A stretch of DNA of 64,000 nucleotides from Craterostigma plantagineum (Eukaryota; Streptophyta; Magnoliopsida; Lamiales; Linderniaceae), in assembly GCA_027422505.1 (NCBI GenBank), contig JAPQWV010001386.1, forward strand, positions 1 to 64,000, in the 5' to 3' direction. Shown one piece after another: positions 20,420-30,803 of this stretch (position 1 is the stretch's first letter; each line of letters opens with the position of its first letter). The notes beneath the pieces are model-generated. The model had not been told where the DNA came from. It searched no databases and was given only the letters and a program-made list of their open reading frames with translations. A program made the translations under genes and the position numbers.

Positions 20420-21602
20420 TACAATTGTCTGTCTAGTTTGCACCTATGGCCTTGGACCATGTTTCATCACAGTTGTAACACAGGTTTCTTTCCTTTCTTG
20501 CCCTCAATTCAGCTGCAGTAAGGTGTTTCCTAGGGCTGTTTGGGTAGGCAGGTTTGGGCTGGTTCACAGGTTTGGATTGGCTACTGGGGTAAGGTTGGGA
20601 TTGGGCGGTTTGTATGGTGGTTTTTAGGGGTGGCTGAGTTTGTGTAGTGACTGAACTTTTTTAAGGATAGCTTCTACAATGGCTTCTTGTCTGTTGGCTA
20701 GATAGATGGCTTGGGTTAAGGTCTTAGGGTTTTGGGCCATGACATACCCCTATCTCCTCCTTCAACCCTCCAATAAAACTGGATGTAATGTAGTCTTCAT
20801 TGAACTTCTGGTCATAGAGTAGCATGTAGGATTTCAGTTCCTCAAATTTATCAACACAATTCCTTACACTCCCAGTCTGCTGTAGCTTATTGAATTCACC
20901 CACCATCATCTCTGGTTCCAGGTTGTCAAACCTTCCCAACACAGCTTCAGTGAATTCTGGCCTCATGGGTGGGGGGGGGGGGGTCTCTGTCCTCATACTG
21001 TCCTTGAAACCATAATTATGCCTTTCCCTCTAGGTACAAGGATGCAACATGTACCTTCTGGAACCCATCCAAGGAGGTCACCATTTGAAAATATCTGTTG
21101 CACTTCTTCAACCAGGCTCTGGCCTCCATCCCATCAAATCTGGGAAAACCGGTTTGGGTAGGTAGTGGTTAGGTAAGGAATTTGGGGGATTCTCGGGGTT
21201 TTGGGTCTGATGGTTGAATGAGTTGGATTTAGGTAGAGTATAGATGTTGAAGTTGCGGTGGGATGGTTCAGGTACTTCCTCTATGATTGATTTGGATTTG
21301 GAATAGGAATAGGTTTGGCTGTTGGCTTGATTTTGGAGCTGTTTCACAATCAGCTGAAGGGTTTGGTTTATTTCTCCAACTTGGTGTTGAAGATCCTGCT
21401 AATTTTGACCAAACTCTCCCATCTTCTGGTTTAACTGTGCAACATGATCATTCAACACACCCATTGTTTCCTTGGTCGAGCTCATTTCAACTCGCAGCTG
21501 AGTTTCAACTACTTCCCTTTGAGCTATTTCGTCAGCCAATAGTCTCTCGTGTTTCTTCAGGGTATCCTGCACTTCTTTCTGCCGGGTGTTGTGGTCTGCC
21601 AT
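20420..21602 (-). pseudogene. gypsy Gag with zinc knuckle
   Basis: The N terminus is open at 21399-21602 (MADHNTRQKEVQDTLKK, a helical stretch). The conserved retrotransposon Gag core is at 20724-20996 (LGRFDNLEPEMMVGEFNKL and FIGGLKEEI). A zinc-knuckle remnant starting CYNCDETW is at about 20465-20490. The middle (21000-21390) is frameshifted and carries a second G/C homopolymer (about 13 bases near 20970-20983), read as prolines in the minus-strand frame. Confidence 0.8.
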
Positions 21603-21621
21603 TTCAGTCCGAGGAAGGTCG

Positions 21622-21633
21622 GCTCTGATACCA
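21622..21633 (-). other. gypsy primer-binding site
   Basis: Minus strand TGGTATCAGAGC, complementary to the 3' end of plant initiator Met tRNA, three bases inside the 5' LTR boundary at 21637. Confidence 0.9.
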
Positions 21634-21636
21634 AGT

Positions 21637-22000
21637 TGTAAGATCCGAGCAGTTTTCTGGTGAATTTATTACCAACTGATTGCGGACTTAATCTATTGAA
21701 CTAACTGACTCTGTTCTCAGGTGATATTCAGGCGTATTGAAGGTGAAGGAGTAGCAGAAGAAGAAGGAGAGAATTGGAGAAGAAGAAGAGAAGAGCAGAA
21801 GAGAAACGTGGGTGAGAGAGAAATGAATTGTAACAATTTTCTTAACATTCACATGAACAGTTCCATCGTTTAAGTACAGCTAGCCATTGTAATTAATAAC
21901 AGAATTAAAGATATGCCAGGTCATAATTCAATTGAGCCCAGTGGTTTCGCCCTGCCCAGTAGCTTGCGGCCCATTATCAGTATTCTCCTTAGCCAAAGTC
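21637..22000 (-). repeat. gypsy 5' LTR, inner part (split by MULE)
   Basis: It begins TGTAAGATCC and matches 16970-17333 with scattered substitutions. It stops at GCCAAAGTC (21992-22000), the MULE target site. The remainder of the LTR is at 35508-35552. Confidence 0.9.
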
Positions 22001-22062
22001 GGGGCAATTTGTCAAAAGGGATTTGGGAGTTGTTCAATTAAAAAAAAGGATTGGAAGTTTTT
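22001..22062 (+). repeat. MULE left terminal inverted repeat
   Basis: Aligns by eye with the reverse complement of 35438-35498, with several mismatches and small gaps. It starts with GGGG directly after the 9-bp target copy. Confidence 0.75.
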
Positions 22063-22815
22063 TTATTAAATAGAAGGGATCAATTAATTAGGTAAATAAT
22101 TAATTTCTCTAACCCTATTTAACTAATTATTTTTATATTTTATCATTTACTATTATTCCCTCCATTATTACCAACTACCACCATCGATCAACAACCCCTC
22201 ACCATTTCATTGCCAAACAATCTTCAATCTCCATACTAGATCTAACGATTACAGCTCGAAAGAACGCATAAACAGCTCGAACATCCAACGCACTGCTGGA
22301 AGTTCATTTACTCCTCCACGAATCTTCATATCTTGAGAGGTGAGTTCTTATTTCAACAAATAGTCGAGTTTTAACATGCATTTCATGGTATTTTGTGTAC
22401 TTTTCGTCATGGGTAGATCTATTTTACATGGGCTTTTGCATACAATACGGATTTTAAGAGAATTTGAGTGTAGAGACGAAATTCTGTCAGGCTATTCGAA
22501 CTCGATACGGGTTCGAATACGTGTCCGAATAATGTCGGATTGACAAAATTCGCGATGCAGATCGCGAGTTTGTTATGCTAATCGAACGAAATACGAGTTC
22601 GAATACATACTCGAATACACCCTTTTTGGTCAAGAGTTAAACTCGGATGATTCCCGATTAGCTATTCGAGTGGATTACTCGAACTCAAATAAATCACGAA
22701 AAGTGTATTCGAAATATTTTTGAATCCGAATTGCAGTTGAATAACTTATTTTTTATATACACTCGGCAACTTTCATTCAATACAGATATGCCGACGAGCA
22801 TCATTATCAAGTACG
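22063..22815. other. MULE 5' subterminal region with TTCGAA-type words
   Basis: Non-coding leader of the MULE. From about 22490 to 22740 it is rich in related words (CGAACTCGATACGGGTTCGAA, TTCGAGT, TCGAATAC). Similar words recur at 25170-25280, in the 30.8-32.1 kb array and at 34860-35060, that is, near both ends. They may be transposase-binding sites; this is inferred. Confidence 0.5.
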
Positions 22816-25005
22816 ATGGAGAATGGGAACCCATTGGTGATAACAAATACAGATGGCGCCCAAGGTCTCCTTGGTAGGAACATGCGGCCTATAGGCTTCG
22901 AAGGAGATTTATGTTCGTTGGACGATCTCCGAAATGAAATATACACATGCATCGATTCGAGCGGGTACCAACTTTGCTTAAGGGGTTGCGAAGACGGTTC
23001 ACCTGCACCATGCTATGACAACGAATTGAAGGGGTATATCTACTTAGGAGCTCCAATGGATAGACCAATTCTTCACGTCGAAATTGGGCACCCGACAACT
23101 CTGGCTGAGGTTGCGCCTACTCCTGAAATTGTGGTTGCGCCTGAAGATGAAAATGGGCACCCGACAACTCTGGCTGAGGTTGCGCCTACTCCTGAAAGTG
23201 TGGTTGCGCCTGGAGATGAAAATGTAATGGCGGGTCACGATTATCATGATGAATATTTTGATAATGTGATCCATTGTGGCGAGGAGTGTGTAAATGAGGA
23301 GAACAACGAAGCAAATGTTGTTGGTCCACATCAGAATGTGGAAATCAATTATGAAAATGTTCATGAAGAAGATCATTTTAGGAATGAGGAGAATGAAGAG
23401 GAGGAAATTTCACTTATTCCAAGTGATAGATATTCTTTTACGGACGGGTCTACCATGAAGGTCGGTGATGAGTTTGAAAACAAGAGCGTCGTGCAAAAGA
23501 AAATTGAGAGGATTGCTTTAGCCGCATCCTTCGGGTTTCGAAGCATCAAACTAATCGATCGATATACGCCGTTAAATGCAAAGAGGATGGTTGCACTTGG
23601 AGGATATGGACATCACAAATTAACAATACGTCCAGAGTTTCAATTCGGACGTATTGCAACACTCATACATGTGACTTGGCAAATGGGAACGTCGCTCAAG
23701 CCTCTTCATCTTTGGTGAGTGATATGTTGCTTGAATCGTTTCAGGGATCTACAAGTACACCGTCGCCTAAACTAATTCGAATTATGATGAGAAATCAGGT
23801 GGTTGACATTTCATATTTCAAAGCATGGAAACGAGGCGTTCTACCCCAAATAAGTTAAAAGGCGATCCTGATGAGAGCTACAGCTTATTGCCGACTTATT
23901 TGTCGATGTTGAAAAGAATGAATCCGGGCAGCATAACAAGTCTGTATGTGGACGATGAACGAAGATTTAAATATTTTTTCTTGTCACTTGGTGCTTGTAT
24001 TGCGGAATACCGCTATATGAGAAAGGTTGTATGCATCGACGGAACTTGGTTGAAAGGCAAGTATAACGGTACACTACTCGTTGCGTCCGCCGAAGATGGC
24101 GACTCCCATCAGTATCCTTTGGCGTGGGGCATCGTCGACAAGAGACGACGGAGTCATGGTCATGGTTTCTAAATGAACTCTTAGCGGTTGTACCCGATGA
24201 GGAAGAGCTTGCGATTGTCTCTGATAGAGCTCCATCAATCATATTTGTCGTTCAAAATATTTATAGACTTGCGCATCATGGTCACTGAATCTGGCATCTC
24301 TCACAAAATATGATATCTAACTTTAAGAAATCGGGTGCGACTGAGATGTTCCTATTTCTAGCGAAAATTTACAAGCGATCCGACTTTGATTCAGAGTACG
24401 AGGTGTTTAAGGAAAGGTTTTCCAAAGCAGAGGCATACTTGAGTAAAACCGATGCTAAAGATCGTTGGAGCCGGGCATACTCTCCTGTGTCTCGCTACAA
24501 CATTATGACGACGAATGGCGTGGAATCGATTAACGCAAGACTGCGTGAAGAAAGAAAACTCCCGATCGTTGCTCTCCTCGACTCTATCCAAAGGATGACA
24601 TGTGACTGGTTCACCAAATACAGGACTGCATCATCGCAAGCAACCACACAATGCACTCCTATGGTGGAAAGATCCATTCGTGACAGGTTTTCGCTAAGTC
24701 AGGGATATAAAGTTATAGAAATAGGTCCCCTTGAGTATGATGTTCGATCTTCAGGGCGTCGGGATGTTGTTAATTTGGAGTGGAAGTCTTGTACGTGCCG
24801 AGAATTCGATATCGACAGGATTCCTTGTGCGAATGCAATCGCAGCGAGTTTACGAGCAAACATATCTTTCTATTCGCTATGCTCCGAGTACTATTTTGTC
24901 TGCTCGTGGCAGTTTGCTTATTATCGAAGGGTTTACCCGGTTCCGATCAAACCAACTGGCAACACGTCGAAGGTAATTTTGTGTTGTCGCCTAATATCAA
25001 GGTAA
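22816..25005 (+). pseudogene. MULE transposase (DDE, SWIM zinc finger), frameshifted
   Basis: Four pieces in successive frames. 22816-23718 is the acidic N-terminal region and MuDR-type domain (VGDEFENKSVVQKKIERIA). 23676-23858 and 23825-24172 include LLPTYLSMLKR and the catalytic CIDGTWLKGKYNG. Then come a broken stretch with IVSDRAPSI and HHGHCIWHLSQN (24173-24310) and 24310-25005 with TTNGVESINARLREERKLP and the SWIM finger CTC...C-A-N. In active relatives the last finger ligand is usually His (C-x-H); here it is Asn. The enzyme would cut and join MULE ends. Single-base changes near 23700, 23860, 24170 and 24300 break it. Confidence 0.88.
23086..23223 (+). repeat. 69-bp in-frame tandem duplication in the MULE transposase N terminus
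   Basis: Two 69-bp units (23086-23154 and 23155-23223) encode near-identical 23-residue blocks beginning GHPTTLAEVAPTPE. They differ at a few bases only, so the duplication is recent. It lies in the acidic, poorly conserved part of the protein. Confidence 0.85.
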
Positions 25006-25286
25006 AGCCCGGTAGGAGAAAAGAAAAAAGGATTTTCATCAGTGGTGAGTTTCATCGTAAAAGATAATTACTGTGTTATGCATGTTTTCTATGTATTGGA
25101 TTGAGTGTTTTCTATGTATTAGACTTTCTGTGAATTGGATTTTCTGTGAATTGGATTTTCTGAGTATTGAACTCGATTACATTACTCCGAGTCCGATTAG
25201 AGCTAATCGAGTTCGATAAGGTGATAAACGGGTCCGAATAGTCCCTTTTCGGTTTCGTTTTTCCTTTATTCGAGTGCGATTACGAC
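25006..25286. other. MULE internal non-coding DNA left of the nested element
   Basis: Contains repeated TGTGAATTGGATTTTC words (25127-25165) and the first piece of the TCGAACTCGATTA-type repeat that continues at 30809 after the nested element. Confidence 0.5.
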
Positions 25287-25291
25287 GTGAT

Positions 25292-25626
25292 TGTTAGGAA
25301 TATTTTATAGTGTTTCAATTTCATTGTGTTTATCTTAGTTGGCTTGTATTTAATTAACTTTGGGCTAGTTTGTAATATTCTAGTTCTTAGTTACTAGGGG
25401 TATAATATACCAACTAATGTGGTATATATACCCCCAAGCCCTAATTCATTAGGGTGTGTGTTTTTGGTGTAGTATGTGTGAGTGTGTGTGTGTTGAATAG
25501 TAAGAAATCATTTACAAAGCACTCATCGTCTACACTAACCCACCCCACGCTCGATGTTTAAAACTTGCACTATTAGCGTGGTAAATCGTCCTAGGTCAGT
25601 GTTGTTGGATCAAATAGGGACCAACA
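25292..25626 (+). repeat. 5' LTR of the pol-less element
   Basis: 335 bp, TGTTAGG to CCAACA, with a TATA-like word TGGTATATATACCCCC near 25420 and a TG microsatellite near 25455-25495. Confidence 0.92.
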
Positions 25627-25628
25627 AG

Positions 25629-25640
25629 TGGTATCAGAGC
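25629..25640 (+). other. Primer-binding site of the pol-less element
   Basis: TGGTATCAGAGC, complementary to initiator Met tRNA, two bases after the LTR end. Confidence 0.9.
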
Positions 25641-25954
25641 AAAACACGTTCGGATTTGAACAATTTTCGAAATTTTTGGGTATTTTTTTTGGGTTCGAAT
25701 TTCTGCCATTTCTTGAGTTTTTGAGCCGATTTTACTGATTTTGGAAGCTCAAGAGGTAATTAGGTTGTTTTCGAGTGATTTTAAGTGATTACCCAACTTT
25801 TTTCAGTTGATTTGGGTGAGTTTTGGGTAGAAATCACGTCTGTTTTTCGTCATTTTCAGTCCAGAATCGGGTAGATGAACAAATTGCCCGATTGCTACAG
25901 TACCTGAAACAGCTACAGTACCAATTTACTCAGTTTCGGGCGTTTTTATTCAGT

Positions 25955-26195
25955 TTCGGGCGAATTTTGACTGGTCAAACCCGAAACTGGACTGGTCAAC
26001 TCGAAACTGGACTGGTCAACTCGAAACTGGACTGGTTAATCCAATTTTGACTGGTCAAACCCGAAACTGGACTGGTCAACATCCGAAATTGACTAGTTAA
26101 TCCAATTTTGACTGGTCAAACCCGAAATTGGACTGGTCAACCCGAAACTTGACTGGTCAACCCGAAACTTGACTGGTCAACACCCGAAAGTGGAC
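25955..26195 (+). repeat. Tandem array of ACTGGTCAA-CCGAAACT units
   Basis: About a dozen imperfect units of 18-24 bp built on the words ACTGGTCAA and CCGAAACTGG, in the leader of the pol-less element. Unit length varies and some copies carry TTAATCCAATTTT in place of the CCGAAAC half. Confidence 0.85.
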
Positions 26196-26214
26196 TGATT
26201 TCAAAAAAAAAAAA

Positions 26215-26480
26215 TAACTGTAGCAGTTTCGCCCGAATCACTGTAGCAGTTTCGATCGAAACACTGTAGAACTTCACTGTAGCAGTTTCGATCGAAACAC
26301 TGTAGCGGTTTCGATCGAAACACTGTAGCAATTCACTGTAGCAGTTTCGATCGAAACACTGTAGCACTTCACTGTAGCAGTTTCGATCGAAACACTGTAG
26401 CAAATTCGCAATTCACTGTAGCACCCGAAAACACCCAAAATTCGCGATTCACTGTAGCAATTCGCCCGAAACTGCTACAG
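26215..26480 (+). repeat. Tandem array of CACTGTAGCA units with the palindrome TTTCGATCGAAA
   Basis: Five copies of the 12-bp palindrome TTTCGATCGAAA (about 26247, 26287, 26308, 26347, 26382) alternate with CACTGTAGC words. Reverse-complement versions (GCTACAGTAC) flank the array at about 25893-25923 and 26467-26480, so the transcript could fold into extended hairpins. The array ends shortly before the coiled-coil reading frame. Confidence 0.85.
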
Positions 26481-26886
26481 TACCCGATTTTAAAAATAAA
26501 TAAATAAATAAATTCTTTCAAAATTTTCTGAATTTTTTTTCATTGGGTAGAAACAAAAAAAAAAATAACTCAAATTAATATTTTCGGGTCCAAATTTTCG
26601 GTGTAGACGACGTTTTCGTAAAATTTTTTTAAAGCAAATCCGCAGAACGTGTCAACGATCATTTATATCCAACAATCAACTTAGGACATCATTGACATAT
26701 TATAGAAACAGTTTTGGTATTTTCACGAAGTTTTCGAAATCATCAGAAATTTTTCGGTGCACGCCAAAATATTTTCGACGCCGACTTTCTTCGATACTTC
26801 ACCATACTTCTCGAGTAAACCAAACTTTTCGTCACTGAAATTTCAAAAGCCAATTTCTATTTCAATTAAATATTATATTAATCTAA

Positions 26887-27417
26887 ATGGATGCTCAAGC
26901 TAGGAAAATTGAGGAATTAGAAGCAAGACTTGCTAATAATTACTCTGTGTTGCTTAAGCAACAAGAAAGCCTAGCTTATGCTAATGAAGATTTGATAAAC
27001 GCAAAGTCAAATATAATTAGCTTAGAAACTAAGTTAGAAGATAGTGAAAATAGGGTCTGCGAGATGACTAAAAATTTACGTTCTTGCGAAGCTGAGCGAA
27101 ATGAAGTCTCGTCAAAATATGAGACCGTCTTAGAGGAACAGCGTATGCTTTACTCTAAGATTAAACGATTAGAGAATGTTATTTCGAATATAGGTCTAGC
27201 AGATCAAAACTATCCTTCTAACTTAATTCCTAACGGGGAAAATAATTTACATTATCAAAAACCTACTCCTTGTTGGGAAATTCCAGAGGTTGCTAGTAAA
27301 ATTTCGGAATTGAACGCAATCTTGAAATCTGAAAGAGTAGGTTTCCACGCTGAAAATGAAAACTCTCAAAAGAGATTTACTTCTAAAAATTTCCCCATCT
27401 TTATCTGTTTCCAATGA
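26887..27417 (+). CDS. Coiled-coil Gag-like protein of the pol-less element
   Basis: A 176-codon open frame starting MDAQARKIEELEARLANN, with heptad-like hydrophobic spacing to about residue 105, then a polar linker. It has no zinc knuckle and no enzymatic motif. Coiled-coil segments occur in Gag of Sirevirus-type copia elements, and this is the best match I can propose; a structural particle role is inferred. The frame is lost at 27417, but polar, Lys-rich codons continue in other frames to about 28120. Confidence 0.55.
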   Translation: MDAQARKIEELEARLANNYSVLLKQQESLAYANEDLINAKSNIISLETKLEDSENRVCEMTKNLRSCEAERNEVSSKYETVLEEQRMLYSKIKRLENVISNIGLADQNYPSNLIPNGENNLHYQKPTPCWEIPEVASKISELNAILKSERVGFHAENENSQKRFTSKNFPIFICFQ

Positions 27418-30400
27418 TTTTTCAAGTAATATATCTTCCTCGAAACAGGTAAATAAAACAAAATCTAAAACAAGCATCATTGTTCCTAAACTGAGAAAGC
27501 TTTTAATAATCATTCTAAGTCAATTTTGACTGAAGCTGAAACGTTAAGTAAAAGCAAAGCGCTAAAAATAGCAAATAAAGATTAGGAAGGAGAAAAGAAA
27601 TCAATATTATCTACGAAAATTAAAGTCGAAAATGTTCAAGATTTTTCCTCTCCCATTCCTATCAAAAGGAAAGCGTGCAAAAAGAAGTTCCAAGCTTAAG
27701 CAAACGAACTTCTCAAATCCCGCACATTCATCATTATAAAGTGAATGATGTGTACTCTCGTAGGCAATATGACTCATCATCCAATGACGCATATAGCGCC
27801 ATAAGCTCATATTCCTACTTGAAATACCCAGTCCAGATTCATTCCAGAAAGCATCTTATGCGACTGGCTAGGGAGAAAATCTTTAGGTCTTCTAACCTAG
27901 ACACACATTCACCGGCACTGAATTGTCATTTCCCTCTAAGGTTCACCAAACTCGGATTCCTAAGTCACAAAGCATATTGAATAGGGCTTTGAAGGATGAT
28001 ATAGGATCAATATCTGAACCAAATATGCTTAACTTGTTTTCTGCTAACAGGGAGGACCCATCCAAAAATGGGTACCTAAGTCCCGATAAAGTTTTTGCAG
28101 AATCCCAGCATGGGTAGGTACTAAGAGAGCTGCTCCACACTCATGACTGGTATGCGACGAGGGCAGCCAAACATCCCATCGTGTATGGTATCTTGGGTTG
28201 CTCCACATACACGACTTGTAAGCGATGTGAGAAACTACGTAGGTAAATTCTATATGCATCCCATAAGAAAATTGGCATGCATCTTGAGCTGAAAGACAAT
28301 ATACCTACTTTGAAAATAATAGGGTACATTATATACATGCATGATTCAAAAGAACTTTAGAAGTTAAATTTAGCATGCATATGAACTGAAATGTCTAATG
28401 CCCTCTCATAGGTACATTTTCATTATGCATACATATTAAAATTTTCAAGCTTAAACAATCACGTATGCATATGAGCTGAATTCTCAAAAATACCTACTTT
28501 TTGTGAGCGATAAAAAGTGAAAAACGTACATTCTAATATGCAATTTTTAAAGAATAATAATTCTTTTTGCATCTGATCCGAAAATAGATAAATACGTTCA
28601 CGCTTATTTTATTGGGAGAGAACTTATATGTTTTAACGTGCATGAATTGAGGGGAGTATCACTCATATTTACGAGGGAGAGTACATCTTTAGGGGAGCAC
28701 ATCTTAGGTGCACTATTTGAGGGGAGAAACTTCATTTAACCTATATACATATACGTATACATATACCTATATCTATTATTACTATGATACTACTTATCTA
28801 CTACTATTATGATATATATATATACATAAAAAAAAATGAGAAAAGAAAAGCAAAAAAAAAATGAAAAACCTTCTCAGATGCTTCCACCTCACAAGACGGA
28901 CTTCACCTGAAAACTCGACCCTCAAGAGTTCGAGAATTACAAAAGGCGTGACATCCATACACAAACACGAAAACGATCTCAACCGCCCTGCTCCGACTTG
29001 CTGATGAAGCAGCACTCACCAAAATTGACGGACGCATGGATTCTAGGTTCCCATGGTTCAGTCAGACAAACTGAACCTAACCCCGAAACATAGCGAGTGT
29101 TAGTGAAGAATTCAAGTCCATAAGCCACATCCCTATTTGGCATTTCTTGATAAGACCAAGAGCGGAAGATACAAAATTCCCTGAGCTCACAAATTACTCG
29201 GACCATCCCATATAGGTGCAGGAGTTGATTTCTATCAGCTCCCGGGTAGAAGTCGCCTCATTTGGTCCAATGGCGCATGCACAACCGAGCCTTACACACT
29301 CATCGATCTCCCTAAAAACCGATGTTTCATCAAATCACGGGAGCCACGCATGCTATCACCGCTTCACTGGAAGCGGGAGATATTGAATTAAGTGGTAGTT
29401 AGCCCCACACCACTGAACTTCCTTGAACACATCGAGTCTAGGTATCCTCACTACTTAAATGTTTTATAATTTTTAGGACACATACACTTTTTCTTTGGAC
29501 TTCGTGACCAGATCAGAACTTCCATAGACACATCCTCTTAGATGTGATTCCATGATTGGAAGGAAGTCCTACCGTTGCAACATCAAAACACAACGGCATC
29601 AGGCCATTGTCTGCGAGCTACGCTCCTAGATCGATGTTAACGGAACGCCTATGTGGCTCCGGTTCTAAGCCCTGTGCTTACAGGCCGCGTCTCAGAGTTT
29701 AAACTCTGAACTCGTGTCGATGGATTGCCTTAGTGGCTCCGTCTGGTTATTACCCACACCGACCTGTCGTTTGTTTATTCCTTTGACTTCTATACAAGCA
29801 TGCCGATCTCGTTAACACGAATCGCCATGAGGGGGAGAAGGGGATACGTATAAACAAACAGGTCGGACCACCCACCAACTTCCGCCGCGCCTACCACTAT
29901 GAAGCCGGGCTCTCCTGCACTCAAACGTCAATTTAGAAGGAGCCTTGGCACATTTTATAACACATCCCACGCTCACTATCAATATTCCGTCGCGCTTTCC
30001 ACGATGAAGCCGAACTCCACTGGAACCTACCATGTCACATTCGAAAGGAACTTTGGCACATGTTGAAAGACACCCCACGCATATCTTCTTCTGGAGCCAG
30101 ACAAGCTTCCTCGTGGCCGAACCAGACAAATTCCTTCGACGAAGACGAATCTGGCGCCGAGAAGAAGACTGGAGAAGACTTGACGACTTCAAAATACGGA
30201 AAAAGACACGGACAAGATGCAAACAGAATTTCAAAGATCTGCGACATCATCAAGAAACGAATATCGGGGCGTGGATCACAGCATACGTCCGATCTACACG
30301 TATAGCGTCAAGACAAGAAAGTTCTAGCTGAAAGTGCATTCAAATCCTCCACAGAAGAGGAGACAGCCTTTGCAGGGGGAGCAAGGGGAGATTGTTAGGA

Positions 30401-30472
30401 CTCAAGAGATTCTCCATGTACCCAACAAAGATAACCCGCGTTGAATTGAAGATTGAACACTAAGGGGGAGAT
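27418..30472 (+). other. Non-coding 3' half of the pol-less element
   Basis: No protein family was recognised. 27418-28120 looks like decayed Gag sequence. 28200-28540 has repeated TATGCAT-GAGCTGAA words about every 100-150 bp. 28610-28740 has several GGGGAG purine tracts. 28850-30360 is GC-richer with no clear frame; minus-strand frames there have no motifs. A purine tract followed by ATTGTTAGGA also occurs at 30385-30400, about 80 bp before the true 3' LTR. Confidence 0.5.
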
Positions 30473-30803
30473 TGTTAGGAATATTTTATAGTGTTCAATT
30501 TCATTGTGTTTATCTTAGTTGGCTTGTATTTAATAACTTTGGGCTAGTTTGTAATATTCTAGTTCTTAGTTACTAGGGGTATAATATACCAACTAATGTG
30601 GTATATATACCCCCAAACCCTAATTCATTAGGGTGTGTGTTTTTGGTGTAGTATGTGTGAGTGTGTGTGTGTTGAATAGTAAGAAAGCATTACAAAGCAC
30701 TCATCGTCTACACTAATCTACCCCACGTTCGATCTTTAAAACTTTCACTATTAGCCTGGTAAATCGTCCTAGTCAGTGTTGTTGGATCAAATAGGGACCA
30801 ACA
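30473..30803 (+). repeat. 3' LTR of the pol-less element
   Basis: 331 bp, matching 25292-25626 apart from small indels, followed directly by the GTGAT duplication. Confidence 0.92.

Noticed and set aside
26137..26403. Minus-strand open frame of repeated Cys/Tyr-rich peptides
   Set aside because: It is a translation of the CACTGTAGC/TTTCGATCGAAA tandem array and keeps open only because of the repeat.
28850..30360. Host genes in the GC-richer 3' half of the pol-less element
   Set aside because: Open frames on both strands lack motifs and start or stop at random; the region lies wholly inside the element's target duplications.
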